A DNA stretch of 64,000 bases from Streptomyces pristinaespiralis (lineage in GTDB: Bacteria > Actinomycetota > Actinomycetes > Streptomycetales > Streptomycetaceae): positions 4,402,001-4,466,000 of the forward strand of contig NZ_CP011340.1 in NCBI RefSeq assembly GCF_001278075.1. Reading direction: 5' to 3'. Each line of letters begins with the position of its first letter. The stretch's first letter is position 1. The position numbers and the translations under genes are program-made. This document shows positions 45,510 to 55,479 of the stretch, in pieces. The notes under the pieces were generated by a model. It was not told the DNA's origin, ran no database searches, and saw only the letters and a program-made list of their open reading frames with translations.

Positions 45510-45903
45510 AGCGCAACAGGTTGCCGGCCGGGTCGCGGAAGCCGCAGTCACGGACGCCGTAGGGCTGGTCCATGGGTTCCTGCAACACCTCGCCGCCGGC
45601 TGCCCTGATGCGCTCGAAGGTGGAGTCGCAGTCGTCCGTCGCGAAGATGACGCCGCGCAGCAGGCCCTTGGCCATCAACTCCGCCATGGCCTGTTTGTCG
45701 GCCGATGAGGCGTTCGGGTCGGCGACGGGCGGTTCCAGGACGATGTTCACGTCCGGCTGCGAGGGCGCTCCGACAGTCACCCAGCGCATCCCCTCGAACC
45801 CCACGTCGTTGCGTACCTCGAGTCCCAGGACGTCGCGGTAGAAGGTGATCGCCTTCTCGTGGTCGTCGACGGCGATGAAGCATTGGGAAAGCCTGATGTC
45901 CAT
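45487..45903 (-). CDS. VOC-family protein (glyoxalase/bleomycin-resistance fold), copy A
   Basis: A 138-residue VOC protein with two beta-alpha-beta-beta-beta modules: QCFIAVDDHEKAITFYRDVLGLEVRNDVG and GVIFATDDCDSTFERIRAAGGEVLQEP, ending GVRDCGFRDPAGNLLRF. VOC proteins bind metals or small molecules (dioxygenases, glyoxalases, drug-binding proteins); the function here is unknown. It is a clear paralogue of the gene at 46523, which lies on the opposite strand beyond the AraC gene. Confidence 0.88.
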   Translation of the reverse strand: MDIRLSQCFIAVDDHEKAITFYRDVLGLEVRNDVGFEGMRWVTVGAPSQPDVNIVLEPPVADPNASSADKQAMAELMAKGLLRGVIFATDDCDSTFERIRAAGGEVLQEPMDQPYGVRDCGFRDPAGNLLRFTQPLRK

Positions 45904-45912
45904 GCCGTCACG

Positions 45913-46341
45913 CTATGGCCGAGCGGCGGGGTTCGCTTCTCCGTTCCTGATCGGCCGCGTGTGGATCTTGGCCATGCATGCCGGGATGGCGGCGCCTTGG
46001 TCGTGGTTCCGTGCCCGGTAGGCGCTCGGGCTCTCACCGACCAACTCGGTGAAGCGCGAGCTGAACGTCCCCAGCGACGAACAGCCGACCGCGAAGCAGA
46101 CCTCGGTCACCGTGAGGTCGCCGCGCCGCAGCAGGGCCTTGGCGCGTTCGATGCGTCGGGTCATCAGGTAGCTGTACGGCGTCTCGCCGTAAGCGGCGCG
46201 GAAGCTGCGGGAGAAATGCCCCGGCGACATCAGGGCGTCACGCGCCAGCGCCGGGACGTCGAGCGGCTCGGCGTAGTCGCGGTCCATCCGGTCGCGGGCC
46301 CGCCTCAGGCGGACGAGGTCGTCGAGATCCTGCCGTCTCAC
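45913..46341 (-). CDS. AraC-family transcriptional regulator (DNA-binding domain only)
   Basis: A 142-residue regulator that is essentially the two-helix-turn-helix AraC domain: LDVPALARDALMSPGHFSRSFRAAYGETPYSYLMTRRIERAKALL, then LTVTEVCFAVGCSSLGTFSSRFTELVGESPSAYR. It lacks a separate effector domain, as in SoxS/MarA-like activators. The GTG at 46341 (RRQDLDDLVRLRRARDRMDRDY) was chosen. It starts 181 bp from the divergent VOC copy B and its stop is 9 bp from VOC copy A on the same strand, so it may activate both. Confidence 0.88.
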   Translation of the reverse strand: MRRQDLDDLVRLRRARDRMDRDYAEPLDVPALARDALMSPGHFSRSFRAAYGETPYSYLMTRRIERAKALLRRGDLTVTEVCFAVGCSSLGTFSSRFTELVGESPSAYRARNHDQGAAIPACMAKIHTRPIRNGEANPAARP

Positions 46342-46522
46342 CTCTGCAGTTTCCCACAGCACCCGAGGCCGGCGAGGGGAAAGAAGGGGAACAGGGACGG
46401 GATCCGCAGTCACGGCCGGTGCCGACAGCGGCTGCGGCGAAACCGGTGCCGGCGAGAGCCGCGATCGGATCGATCAGGAATCGAGAAGCGCGGGCCATGG
46501 CGCCGTAACTAGCGTGATCGCC

Positions 46523-46933
46523 ATGGACATCAGCATTCACTGGACCTTCCTCCCGCACACCGATCCCGAGGCCTCCCTGGCTTTCTACCGCGACATCCTG
46601 GGCTTCGAGGTCCGTAACGACGTCGGATACGGCGACATGCGCTGGATCACGGTCGGCCCCGCCGACCGGCCCGCGACGTCCATCGTCCTGGAGCCGCCGG
46701 CCGCTGACCCCGGCACCACCGACGACGAGCGCCGCACCATCGCCGGGATGATGGCCAAGGGCAGCTACGCCCGTATCACCCTGGCCACCGCCGACCTCGA
46801 CGGCACCTTCGCGCGGCTGAAGGCCGGCGGCGCCGATGTCGTCCAGGAGCCGACCGAGCAGCCGTACGGTGTTCGCGACTGCGCCTTCCGCGATCCCGCC
46901 GGCAACCTGGTCCGCGTCAACGAGCTCCGCTGA
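46523..46933 (+). CDS. VOC-family protein, copy B
   Basis: A 136-residue VOC protein: LAFYRDILGFEVRNDVGYGDMRWITVG, then ARITLATADLDGTFARLKAGGADVVQEP and GVRDCAFRDPAGNLVRV. It shares many positions with copy A (for example FYRD-LG-EVRNDVG and QPYGVRDC-FRDPAGNL), so the two come from a duplication. The ATG at 46523 was used; a GTG at 46514 is in frame. Substrate unknown. A 215-bp gap to the next gene holds nothing recognisable. Confidence 0.88.
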   Translation: MDISIHWTFLPHTDPEASLAFYRDILGFEVRNDVGYGDMRWITVGPADRPATSIVLEPPAADPGTTDDERRTIAGMMAKGSYARITLATADLDGTFARLKAGGADVVQEPTEQPYGVRDCAFRDPAGNLVRVNELR

Positions 46934-47148
46934 GGCGTCCGGCGCTCACCATCATGAGCGTGCACGGACGGGGACCGTGCAGGGGGCCGGCCACGATGCC
47001 GGTGGCGCCCCGGAGGGCCGCGTCACCGTGGCGCGTTGCCGCGGCCGTGCCGGCGAACGAGAACCAGACATACTGCTCGAATCCGTCAGGTCGAGCAGGC
47101 GACGCGACGGACACCGCGAAGGCGGCCCACCCAACAGATGGAGACACG

Positions 47149-49539
<2,391 letters not shown>

Positions 49540-49656
49540 CGGAGGCTTCGCGGACACGGCGGGGGCGGGGTCGCTCGACGCACAGCTCGACGGCCTCGTC
49601 CCCGTGCCGCCGGTAATGCGGTCGACGCAGGTGGACGGCACCGATAGACCTGATCC

Positions 49657-51039
49657 ATGACTTCAGCCATGGAAGAACTGCTGCCCGGCACTCGGCGCGC
49701 CCTGCTGCACCGCATCGCGGTGGCACAGAGCGAAGGGCGCGCACCGTCGTTCGCCGCCGCCGTCCAACGTGACGGTCACCTGGTGTGGACCGGATCCCGT
49801 AGCTCCGTCGACGGTCATGCTCCCGACGCGGACACCCAGTACCGCATCGGTTCCATCACCAAGACGTTCACCGCGGTCCTGGTGATGCGGCTGCGGGACG
49901 AGGGACTGCTCGGTCTCGACGACCCGCTGGAGAAGCATCTGCCCGGCACGGGCGTGGGCGAGGTGACCGTTGCCCAGCTGCTGGGGCACAGTGCCGGTTT
50001 GAGCGCCGAGACGCCGCCGCCGTGGTGGGAGCGGACGCCTGGGTCCACGCGTGCCCAGCTGTCCGACGTGCTCGGCGAGGAGACGGCGATGCACCCCGCC
50101 GGCCGGCGGCACCACTACTCCAACCCCGGCTACACCTTGCTCGGATCGCTGGTCGAAGCGGTCCGGGGGGTGACGTGGGGGGAGGCGTTGCGGCGGGAGA
50201 TCCTCGAGCCGCTGGGGCTGGAGCGGACGAGTACACAGCCGCAGGCTCCACACGCCGGCGGCTGGGCCGTTCATCCATGGGCTGACGTGATGCTTCCCGA
50301 GCCGGTCGAGGACCTCGGGCTCATGGCCCCCGCCGGGCAGCTCTGGTCCACCCCTGCCGACCTGTGCCGGTTCGCCGCGTTCCTTGCCGCCGGTGACGAG
50401 CGGGTGCTCGGCGCGGAGTCCGTACGGGAGATGCGGGTGCCGTCCGTGCCGCTGGAGGCGGGGGAGTGGAACGGGACCTACGGCCTGGGACTCCAGATCA
50501 TGCGGCAGGACGGCCGGACTCTCGTCGGTCATTCCGGCTCGCTGCCAGGGTTCCTCGCGGGATTGTGGGTGAGTGTGGACGACGGCGTCGCGGCAGTGGC
50601 CCTGGCCAATGCCACTTCGGGACCGCCGACGGCAACGGTCGCTGCGGACCTCGTGCGCATCGTCGCCGACGCCGAGCCGAGGATTCCTGAGCCGTGGCGG
50701 CCTCTGCCCGAGGTCGACCATGAGCTGCTCGAGTTGACCGGCCCCTGGTACTGGGGGACCTCTGCGTACGTCCTGCGTCTTGTCGCCGATCGGGGCGTGG
50801 AACTGGAGCCGCTGCGCGGGGGCGGCCGACGCTCGCGTTTTGTGGCTCGGGCCGACGGTACATGGGTCGGTCTCGACGGCTACTACGCCGGAGAGACGCT
50901 GCGGGTGGTGCCTCGAGGCGACGGTTCCGTGAGCCATCTGGACCTGGGCTCGTTCGTCTTCACCCGGGAGCCGTACACGCCTGGTGACGCGGTTCCTGGG
51001 GGCGTTGATCCCGAGGGCTGGCGGGGATTCCGCTTCTGA
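49657..51039 (+). CDS. Serine hydrolase, class C beta-lactamase/DD-peptidase family
   Basis: A 460-residue protein with the penicillin-binding fold. The S-x-x-K motif is SITK in YRIGSITKTFTAVLVMRLR (about residue 66-69), and Y-x-N is YSN in HHYSNPGYTLLGSLVE (about 152). The third motif is HSG in LVGHSGSLPGF. A C-terminal beta-rich domain follows (about 350-460). No signal peptide is visible, so it probably acts in the cytoplasm as an esterase or peptidase rather than as a secreted beta-lactamase. It ends 12 bp before parS 8. Confidence 0.88.
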   Translation: MTSAMEELLPGTRRALLHRIAVAQSEGRAPSFAAAVQRDGHLVWTGSRSSVDGHAPDADTQYRIGSITKTFTAVLVMRLRDEGLLGLDDPLEKHLPGTGVGEVTVAQLLGHSAGLSAETPPPWWERTPGSTRAQLSDVLGEETAMHPAGRRHHYSNPGYTLLGSLVEAVRGVTWGEALRREILEPLGLERTSTQPQAPHAGGWAVHPWADVMLPEPVEDLGLMAPAGQLWSTPADLCRFAAFLAAGDERVLGAESVREMRVPSVPLEAGEWNGTYGLGLQIMRQDGRTLVGHSGSLPGFLAGLWVSVDDGVAAVALANATSGPPTATVAADLVRIVADAEPRIPEPWRPLPEVDHELLELTGPWYWGTSAYVLRLVADRGVELEPLRGGGRRSRFVARADGTWVGLDGYYAGETLRVVPRGDGSVSHLDLGSFVFTREPYTPGDAVPGGVDPEGWRGFRF

Positions 51040-51051
51040 GTCACAGGTGAG

Positions 51052-51065
51052 GTTTCACGTGAAAC
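51052..51065. other. parS: parS site 8
   Basis: Exact GTTTCACGTGAAAC in the convergent gap between the serine hydrolase and MarR genes, paired with parS 9 at a 26-bp centre spacing. Confidence 0.95.
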
Positions 51066-51077
51066 CGGACACGGCCG

Positions 51078-51091
51078 GTTTCACGTGAAAC
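51078..51091. other. parS: parS site 9
   Basis: Exact GTTTCACGTGAAAC, 26 bp centre to centre from parS 8 and 40 bp from the MarR-gene stop. Confidence 0.95.
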
Positions 51092-51130
51092 GGCGACCGG
51101 CCGTAGGGGGCGCCGCCGCCGCGCACAGGC

Positions 51131-51598
51131 CTATGCCGCGGCGGTAGGTGCCTTGAGCTCCTCGACGGCCCGGACGAGCGGGGCGAGCTCCGGATCCTTC
51201 GCTGCCTCGTCGAGCGCCTCGCGGAGCGCCGCATCGTTGGTGGGCCGGGCTTCCGACAGCAGTGTGAGGCCCGCTTCACTGACGTCGGTGTAGATGCCCC
51301 GACGGTCGGTGGGGCAGAGGTAGCGGGCCAGAAGGCCGCGGTCCTCGAGTCGGGTGACCAGCCGGGTGGTGGCGCTCTGGCTGAGGACGACGGCGTCGGC
51401 GACCTGCTTCATCTGGAGGTGGCCGCCTTCGCCGCTGTGCTGGCGGCTGAGGACGTCGAGGAGGGAGTACTCGCGGACGCTGAGGTTGTGCTTCGCCTCG
51501 AGGGCCCGCCCGATGTGGGCTTCGATCCGCCCGTGGAGCAGCGAGAGAGCGCACCATCCCTGCGCGAGGGCGGTCAGGGCGGGGTCGGTCGCTGTCAT
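51131..51598 (-). CDS. MarR-family transcriptional regulator
   Basis: A 155-residue winged-helix regulator: LSVREYSLLDVLSRQHSGEGGHLQMKQVADAVVLSQSATTRLVTRLEDRGLL, then the wing CPTDRRGIYTDVSEAG. ATG at 51598 with GAGGAGGAG 6 bp upstream. An inverted repeat lies about 50 bp upstream of the start. The neighbouring GNAT gene is on the same strand upstream and may be a co-regulated target. Confidence 0.92.
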   Translation of the reverse strand: MTATDPALTALAQGWCALSLLHGRIEAHIGRALEAKHNLSVREYSLLDVLSRQHSGEGGHLQMKQVADAVVLSQSATTRLVTRLEDRGLLARYLCPTDRRGIYTDVSEAGLTLLSEARPTNDAALREALDEAAKDPELAPLVRAVEELKAPTAAA

Positions 51599-51646
51599 GT
51601 GTCTCCTCCTCGGTGTCGGAGCGGCTTACCACCAGGGTAGGCCATA

Positions 51647-51670
51647 ATTGCAATAGACCGCGTATGCAAT
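51647..51670. promoter_or_regulatory. Inverted repeat upstream of the MarR gene
   Basis: ATTGCA (51647-51652) and TGCAAT (51665-51670) form an inverted repeat with a 12-bp spacer in an AT-rich stretch. It is a plausible MarR operator covering the promoter. Confidence 0.6.
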
Positions 51671-51714
51671 TTAAAAGCGTCTGCAACTATGAGTCACAGG
51701 GCTCAGATGTCCGA

Positions 51715-52569
51715 CTAGCCGGCCGCGACCGTGAGGGGCGCGAAACGGCGGGTCCAGTCGCCGGGGAGGTCGGGTGTGCCGAGGGTCATCACGGCGTTGA
51801 AGGCGATCGGCTCCAGGCCCTGCTCCTTCACCCAGTCGAGGAGTTCCTTGTGGCGCACGTCGATGTCGGTGCGCAGCGGTCGGTCCGTCCCGTCGGCCAG
51901 TGAGGAGATCAGAGCCTTTGCTGTCTCCGTGTCCCGGGCGATCAGTGGACCGACGACATGGGTGTCCATGTTCGGCCAGGCCGCCGCGTAGCCGGTCAGC
52001 ACGCCGTCCTGTTCCGCGACGCGGAACTGGTCGGCGAACGAGGGAAGCCTCGTGATCATGTGGGTGCGGTCGAGGCCGAAGACCTCGGTGTCCAGGCGGA
52101 CCACCGCGGCCAGGTCCTCGGCAGTCGCGGGGCGGGTCGACACCTGGGGGCGTGGGCCCGAAGCGGTGAAGCGGCCCCGGACCATCTCGGCACGGCCGGT
52201 CGAGGTGAAACCCAGTTCTTCGTAGAGGGGCTGTCCGTAGGGCGTGGCATGGAGGGTGACGGGGGTGCTGCCCATCTCGTGCAGCACGTGCTTCATCAGG
52301 CGGCGCCCGACGCCCTGGCGGGAGTGCCGCTCGGCCACCAGCACCATGCCGATGGCCGCGAGGTCCGTGCCGTAGTGCGTGACGACACAGGAGGTCACCA
52401 GGCCCTTGCCGTCGGGGTCATCTATGCCGTATCCCGTACCTGCTGTGAGCAGCAGACCCCACTTGTGCTCCTCCCGGGGCCATCCGCGGTCCTCGGAGAG
52501 ATCGGCACACGCGGCCAAGTCGTCCTTGGTGAGGCGCCTGATGGGAAGTCCGGACAGTGGTGTCTGCAT
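51715..52569 (-). CDS. Tandem GNAT-family N-acetyltransferase
   Basis: A 284-residue protein with two GNAT-like halves. The first half contains the acetyl-CoA motif VLVAERHSRQGVGRRLMKHVL (about residue 75-95, with R/Q-x-x-G-x-G-x). The second half (about 140-280; STRPATAEDLAAVVRLDTEVF) has lost an obvious CoA loop and matches the C-terminal domain of the YitH/HolE-like type. Substrate unknown. ATG start at 52569, 4 bp after the stop of the upstream membrane-protein gene, indicating co-transcription. Confidence 0.85.
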   Translation of the reverse strand: MQTPLSGLPIRRLTKDDLAACADLSEDRGWPREEHKWGLLLTAGTGYGIDDPDGKGLVTSCVVTHYGTDLAAIGMVLVAERHSRQGVGRRLMKHVLHEMGSTPVTLHATPYGQPLYEELGFTSTGRAEMVRGRFTASGPRPQVSTRPATAEDLAAVVRLDTEVFGLDRTHMITRLPSFADQFRVAEQDGVLTGYAAAWPNMDTHVVGPLIARDTETAKALISSLADGTDRPLRTDIDVRHKELLDWVKEQGLEPIAFNAVMTLGTPDLPGDWTRRFAPLTVAAG

Positions 52570-52573
52570 GAGG

Positions 52574-53128
52574 TCAGGCTGTCTGACGCGTTGATCGCTC
52601 GTCCACCACTTTTCGCGAACTGGTCAAGAGGCGCAGTCGACGGCCGCGGCGAGTGAGACCCCATGGCTTGAGGACCGAGACGACGGTCATGAACACATAG
52701 GCGGTCAGGGAGACCGCCGGCCCCATCAGAAGGTCGAGTGGTTCGGAGACCACGCCGCCCGAGGCGACGGTATCGGCGGCCCTGTCGACCCCCGGGCGGA
52801 GCATGAGGACGGACGCGGTGGTTGTCGCGAGGGTGAGCCAGAACTTGATGAACACCCACCGGTGGCGGGCCAGTCCCCACTGCGTGCCCAGTGACAGTAC
52901 GAGCCCACTGGTCAGGGTGAGCAGCGCCAGGGGCAGCACCAGCCAGTCGGTGAAGACCTCCATCGAGCGGTACGAGGCCTCCGCCATGGAAGCGGATTGC
53001 GAGGTGTACGCCGCGAGCGCAAGGGCGAGCAGACCGAGGGTGAGACCGAGCCAGCCGGCCGACGCGGCGACATGGACGACGAGTGTGGTCCGGCGAACGG
53101 GACGCTTGAGTGGTTTCACGTGAAACAC
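52574..53128 (-). CDS. Four-helix membrane protein (DUF2269-like)
   Basis: A 184-residue integral membrane protein of unknown function, with helices at about 17-40 (LVVHVAASAGWLGLTLGLLA), 65-85, 95-115 and 145-165. The start is uncertain: GTG at 53128 reads MFHVKPLKR, encoded by parS 10, and a second GTG (53119) lies inside parS. Either way parS 10 overlaps the beginning of the gene. It is followed 4 bp later by the GNAT gene and is divergent from the HAD hydrolase gene. Confidence 0.75.
   Translation of the reverse strand: MFHVKPLKRPVRRTTLVVHVAASAGWLGLTLGLLALALAAYTSQSASMAEASYRSMEVFTDWLVLPLALLTLTSGLVLSLGTQWGLARHRWVFIKFWLTLATTTASVLMLRPGVDRAADTVASGGVVSEPLDLLMGPAVSLTAYVFMTVVSVLKPWGLTRRGRRLRLLTSSRKVVDERSTRQTA
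53113..53126. other. parS: parS site 10 (at a gene start)
   Basis: Exact GTTTCACGTGAAAC covering codons 2-5 of the four-helix membrane protein gene. ParB binding here would sit on the translation start and close to the divergent promoters. Confidence 0.95.
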
Positions 53129-53196
53129 CGTGCCTGTCGCCCAGGATCTGCCGCGTCTGACAGCGGGAGTAATCGCGGCTACTAACCTCGGCGTAC

Positions 53197-53838
53197 ATGA
53201 GCAGACGGCCAAGGCTTCACATCTTCGATCTCGACGGAACGCTGATCCGCGGCTCGGCCGCCCCGGTCGAGATATCACGGCAGCTCGGACTGCTGGACGA
53301 GATCGGTGAGGTGGAGCGGGACCTGATCGCAGGCCGGATCGGTCCTCCGGAGTACGCGGTGCGTATCCACGCCTTGTGGACGGACCTCACCGAGGCTCAT
53401 GTGGCGGCTGCCTTCGAAGCCGCTCCCTGGCTCATGGGCATCCGGGAGGTATGGAGCGAGATCCGGTCGCGCGGTGACTACTGCGCTGTGATCTCCCTGT
53501 CGCCGTCGTTCTTCGTGGAGCGGCTGCTGGGCTGGGGCGCTCACGCGGCCCACGGATCCCGTTTTCCCGACCTTCCCTTCACCCGGCCTGTGGATCCGGC
53601 GGGCATCCTCAGCGCTGCCGCGAAGGTGGAGATCGCCGGCCGGCTCTGTGCAGGCTTCGGACTGCGGCTGGACGACTGTGTCGCCTACGGGGATTCCATG
53701 TCGGATGCCGCGATCTTCGCGGCGGTGCCCACGGCGGTGGCCGTGAACGCCGACCACCATGTCGCCGGACTGGCCGGCCACACCTATGTGGGAAGTGATC
53801 TCCGTGAGGCGTATGAACTGGTGAGGTCCGCCGGATAG
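53197..53838 (+). CDS. HAD-superfamily phosphatase (SerB-like)
   Basis: A 213-residue HAD-IB type hydrolase. Motif I is IFDLDGTLIRGS (nucleophile Asp near residue 10), the motif II Ser is in CAVISLSPSFF, and motif IV is CVAYGDSMSDAAIF. The cap domain is helical, as in phosphoserine phosphatases. Substrate unknown. It ends 14 bp from the convergent Nudix gene. Confidence 0.9.
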   Translation: MSRRPRLHIFDLDGTLIRGSAAPVEISRQLGLLDEIGEVERDLIAGRIGPPEYAVRIHALWTDLTEAHVAAAFEAAPWLMGIREVWSEIRSRGDYCAVISLSPSFFVERLLGWGAHAAHGSRFPDLPFTRPVDPAGILSAAAKVEIAGRLCAGFGLRLDDCVAYGDSMSDAAIFAAVPTAVAVNADHHVAGLAGHTYVGSDLREAYELVRSAG

Positions 53839-53852
53839 TTCGATCCGGCGGA

Positions 53853-54332
53853 TCAACCCAGGTCGGGCGCGTGCATCGCCCTGACTCCTTCGATGTTGCC
53901 GTCCAGATAGTGCCGCAGCGACAGCGGCACAAGATGGACGGCGGCGATTCCGACGCGGCTGAACGGCACGCGCACGATCTCGTACCCTCCGCAGGGTTCG
54001 TCGACCTCTGGGCCGTGCCGCAGGGAGGGGTCCATGGATTCCAGACGGCAGACGAAGAAGTGCTGCACCTTCACCCCCGTCACGCCGCCGTCGGCGATGT
54101 GCTCGACGGTATCGACGAAGCACGGGACGACATCGGTGATCTTGGCGCCGAGCTCCTCGTCGACCTCGCGGTGGAGGGCGTCGACGACGGTGGCGTCCTC
54201 GGGCTCGACCCCACCGCCGGGCGTGAGCCAGTACGGGTCCACGCCGGGCTTGGTCCGCTTGATCAGGATGAGGTCGTCGCCGTCGAGCAGGACGGCGCGT
54301 GCGGTGCGCTTGACCACTGGTCGTTCGGTCAT
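53853..54332 (-). CDS. Nudix hydrolase
   Basis: A 159-residue Nudix protein. The box reads GGGVEPEDATVVDALHREVDEELG: the catalytic REVDEE end is intact, but one extra residue lies between the glycine cluster and the RE pair relative to the standard G-x5-E-x7-RE pattern. The start at ATG 54332 (MTERPVVKRTARAVLLDG) fits the fold; an in-frame ATG at 54350 is possible. It may hydrolyse a nucleoside diphosphate derivative; the substrate is unknown. Confidence 0.87.
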   Translation of the reverse strand: MTERPVVKRTARAVLLDGDDLILIKRTKPGVDPYWLTPGGGVEPEDATVVDALHREVDEELGAKITDVVPCFVDTVEHIADGGVTGVKVQHFFVCRLESMDPSLRHGPEVDEPCGGYEIVRVPFSRVGIAAVHLVPLSLRHYLDGNIEGVRAMHAPDLG

Positions 54333-54393
54333 GGCAAGAGAGTGGCCCATGTCTTCGCTCTTGAAACTCCTGTGGGCGTTCTGTGCCGTGAGC

Positions 54394-55284
54394 TCACCAA
54401 TCGGCCGCGGCGCGCAGCAGGCCCTCGTGGGCCCGGGCGATATGGGAATGGGCCAGGGTGCCGGTGCGTATGACCAGGAAGTACGTGCGCAGCGGAGGTA
54501 CGGGCGGTTCGAGGAGAGCGACGATGTGGCCGCGTTCGAGGGAGTCCTCGCACAGGTAGCGCGGTAGTACGGCGAGCCCGGCGCCGGATGCCGTCGCGTC
54601 CAGAACAGCCCTCAGATCAGGCGCGATGACGGTGCCCGCTGCGGCGGGTCGTGAGTCGAAGACGGAGTGCCAGTACCGCGAGACGAACGGCAGGGACTCA
54701 TGGACCTCGACCACCGGGAGCTGTTCGAGGACGACGTGGCCCTGGCGTAACACCGAGGGCCCGAGGTGGACCGCCCAGCGGGGAGCCGCGACGAGGACGT
54801 GCTCCTCGTCGCAGAGCGGCGTGGCGGTGAGAAGCCTGCCACGGGGCCGGGCGGTGGCAATGGCGAGGTCGTGGTGGCCCGCCGCGAGCCCGTCGAGGGT
54901 CTCCTCCGCGTTCCCGAAGGAGGCGCGCAGGGTGAATCCCTGGCCGATCAGGGGCGTGAGTGCGGGAAGTGCGCGCACCGAGGTGAACTCGGGCGGTCCG
55001 GCGAGATGGAGCGTGCGGATACCGGTCTCGGTGTCGAGACCCACTTCGCTTATCTCGAGCAGGGCGTCCAGATGCGGTGCCGCCCGGTGTGCGAGTTCGT
55101 CCCCGATGGTGGTCGGGGTGACGCCGCGCGCCTGGCGGAGGAAGAGCGGCCTGCCGAGCTGGCGCTCCAGTGTGCGGATCTGACCGGTGACGGCGGGCTG
55201 GGAGAGTCCGAGCAGTGCGGCGGCGCGCGTGAACGACCCGGCCCGGTGCACTGTGACGAATGTGCGCAGTAGGGCCAGATCCAT
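54394..55284 (-). CDS. LysR-family transcriptional regulator
   Basis: A 296-residue LysR protein: MDLALLRTFVTVHRAGSFTRAAALLGLSQPAVTGQIRTLERQLG is the helix-turn-helix, followed by an effector domain with typical segments (HDLAIATARPRGRLL; GAGLAVLPRYLCED). ATG at 55284 with GGGAAGGG 6 bp upstream. An AT-rich stretch (about 55325-55345, CTATAAATAAGTCG) upstream could hold its promoter or operator. No gene is transcribed divergently from it, so its target is not obvious. Confidence 0.92.
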   Translation of the reverse strand: MDLALLRTFVTVHRAGSFTRAAALLGLSQPAVTGQIRTLERQLGRPLFLRQARGVTPTTIGDELAHRAAPHLDALLEISEVGLDTETGIRTLHLAGPPEFTSVRALPALTPLIGQGFTLRASFGNAEETLDGLAAGHHDLAIATARPRGRLLTATPLCDEEHVLVAAPRWAVHLGPSVLRQGHVVLEQLPVVEVHESLPFVSRYWHSVFDSRPAAAGTVIAPDLRAVLDATASGAGLAVLPRYLCEDSLERGHIVALLEPPVPPLRTYFLVIRTGTLAHSHIARAHEGLLRAAADW

Positions 55285-55425
55285 GCCATGCCCTTCCCGA
55301 TCCGACGTTGCCCCCGAACCCGACCAACTATAAATAAGTCGATAGGTCTCTGTCGCTAGCGTGATTGGACACTGACGCTGAGTCAACTAGCCTTGTCGGC
55401 ACGGTTCTTCGCGCGCAGGAGCCGA

Positions 55426-55464
55426 GGGCGGTCCGAGCCATGAGGGGGGAGGCTCGGACCGCCC
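55426..55464 (-). terminator. Terminator after the cystathionine lyase-like gene
   Basis: A perfect 14-bp stem (55426-55439 with 55451-55464) and an 11-nt loop lie 15 bp beyond the stop at 55480 on the minus strand. Confidence 0.85.
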
Positions 55465-55479
55465 GTCACCGTCGGCGGA

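Noticed and set aside
49657..51039. Secreted antibiotic-resistance beta-lactamase
   Set aside because: The motifs fit the broad serine-hydrolase family, but there is no signal peptide and the C-terminal extra domain is typical of esterase or peptidase relatives.
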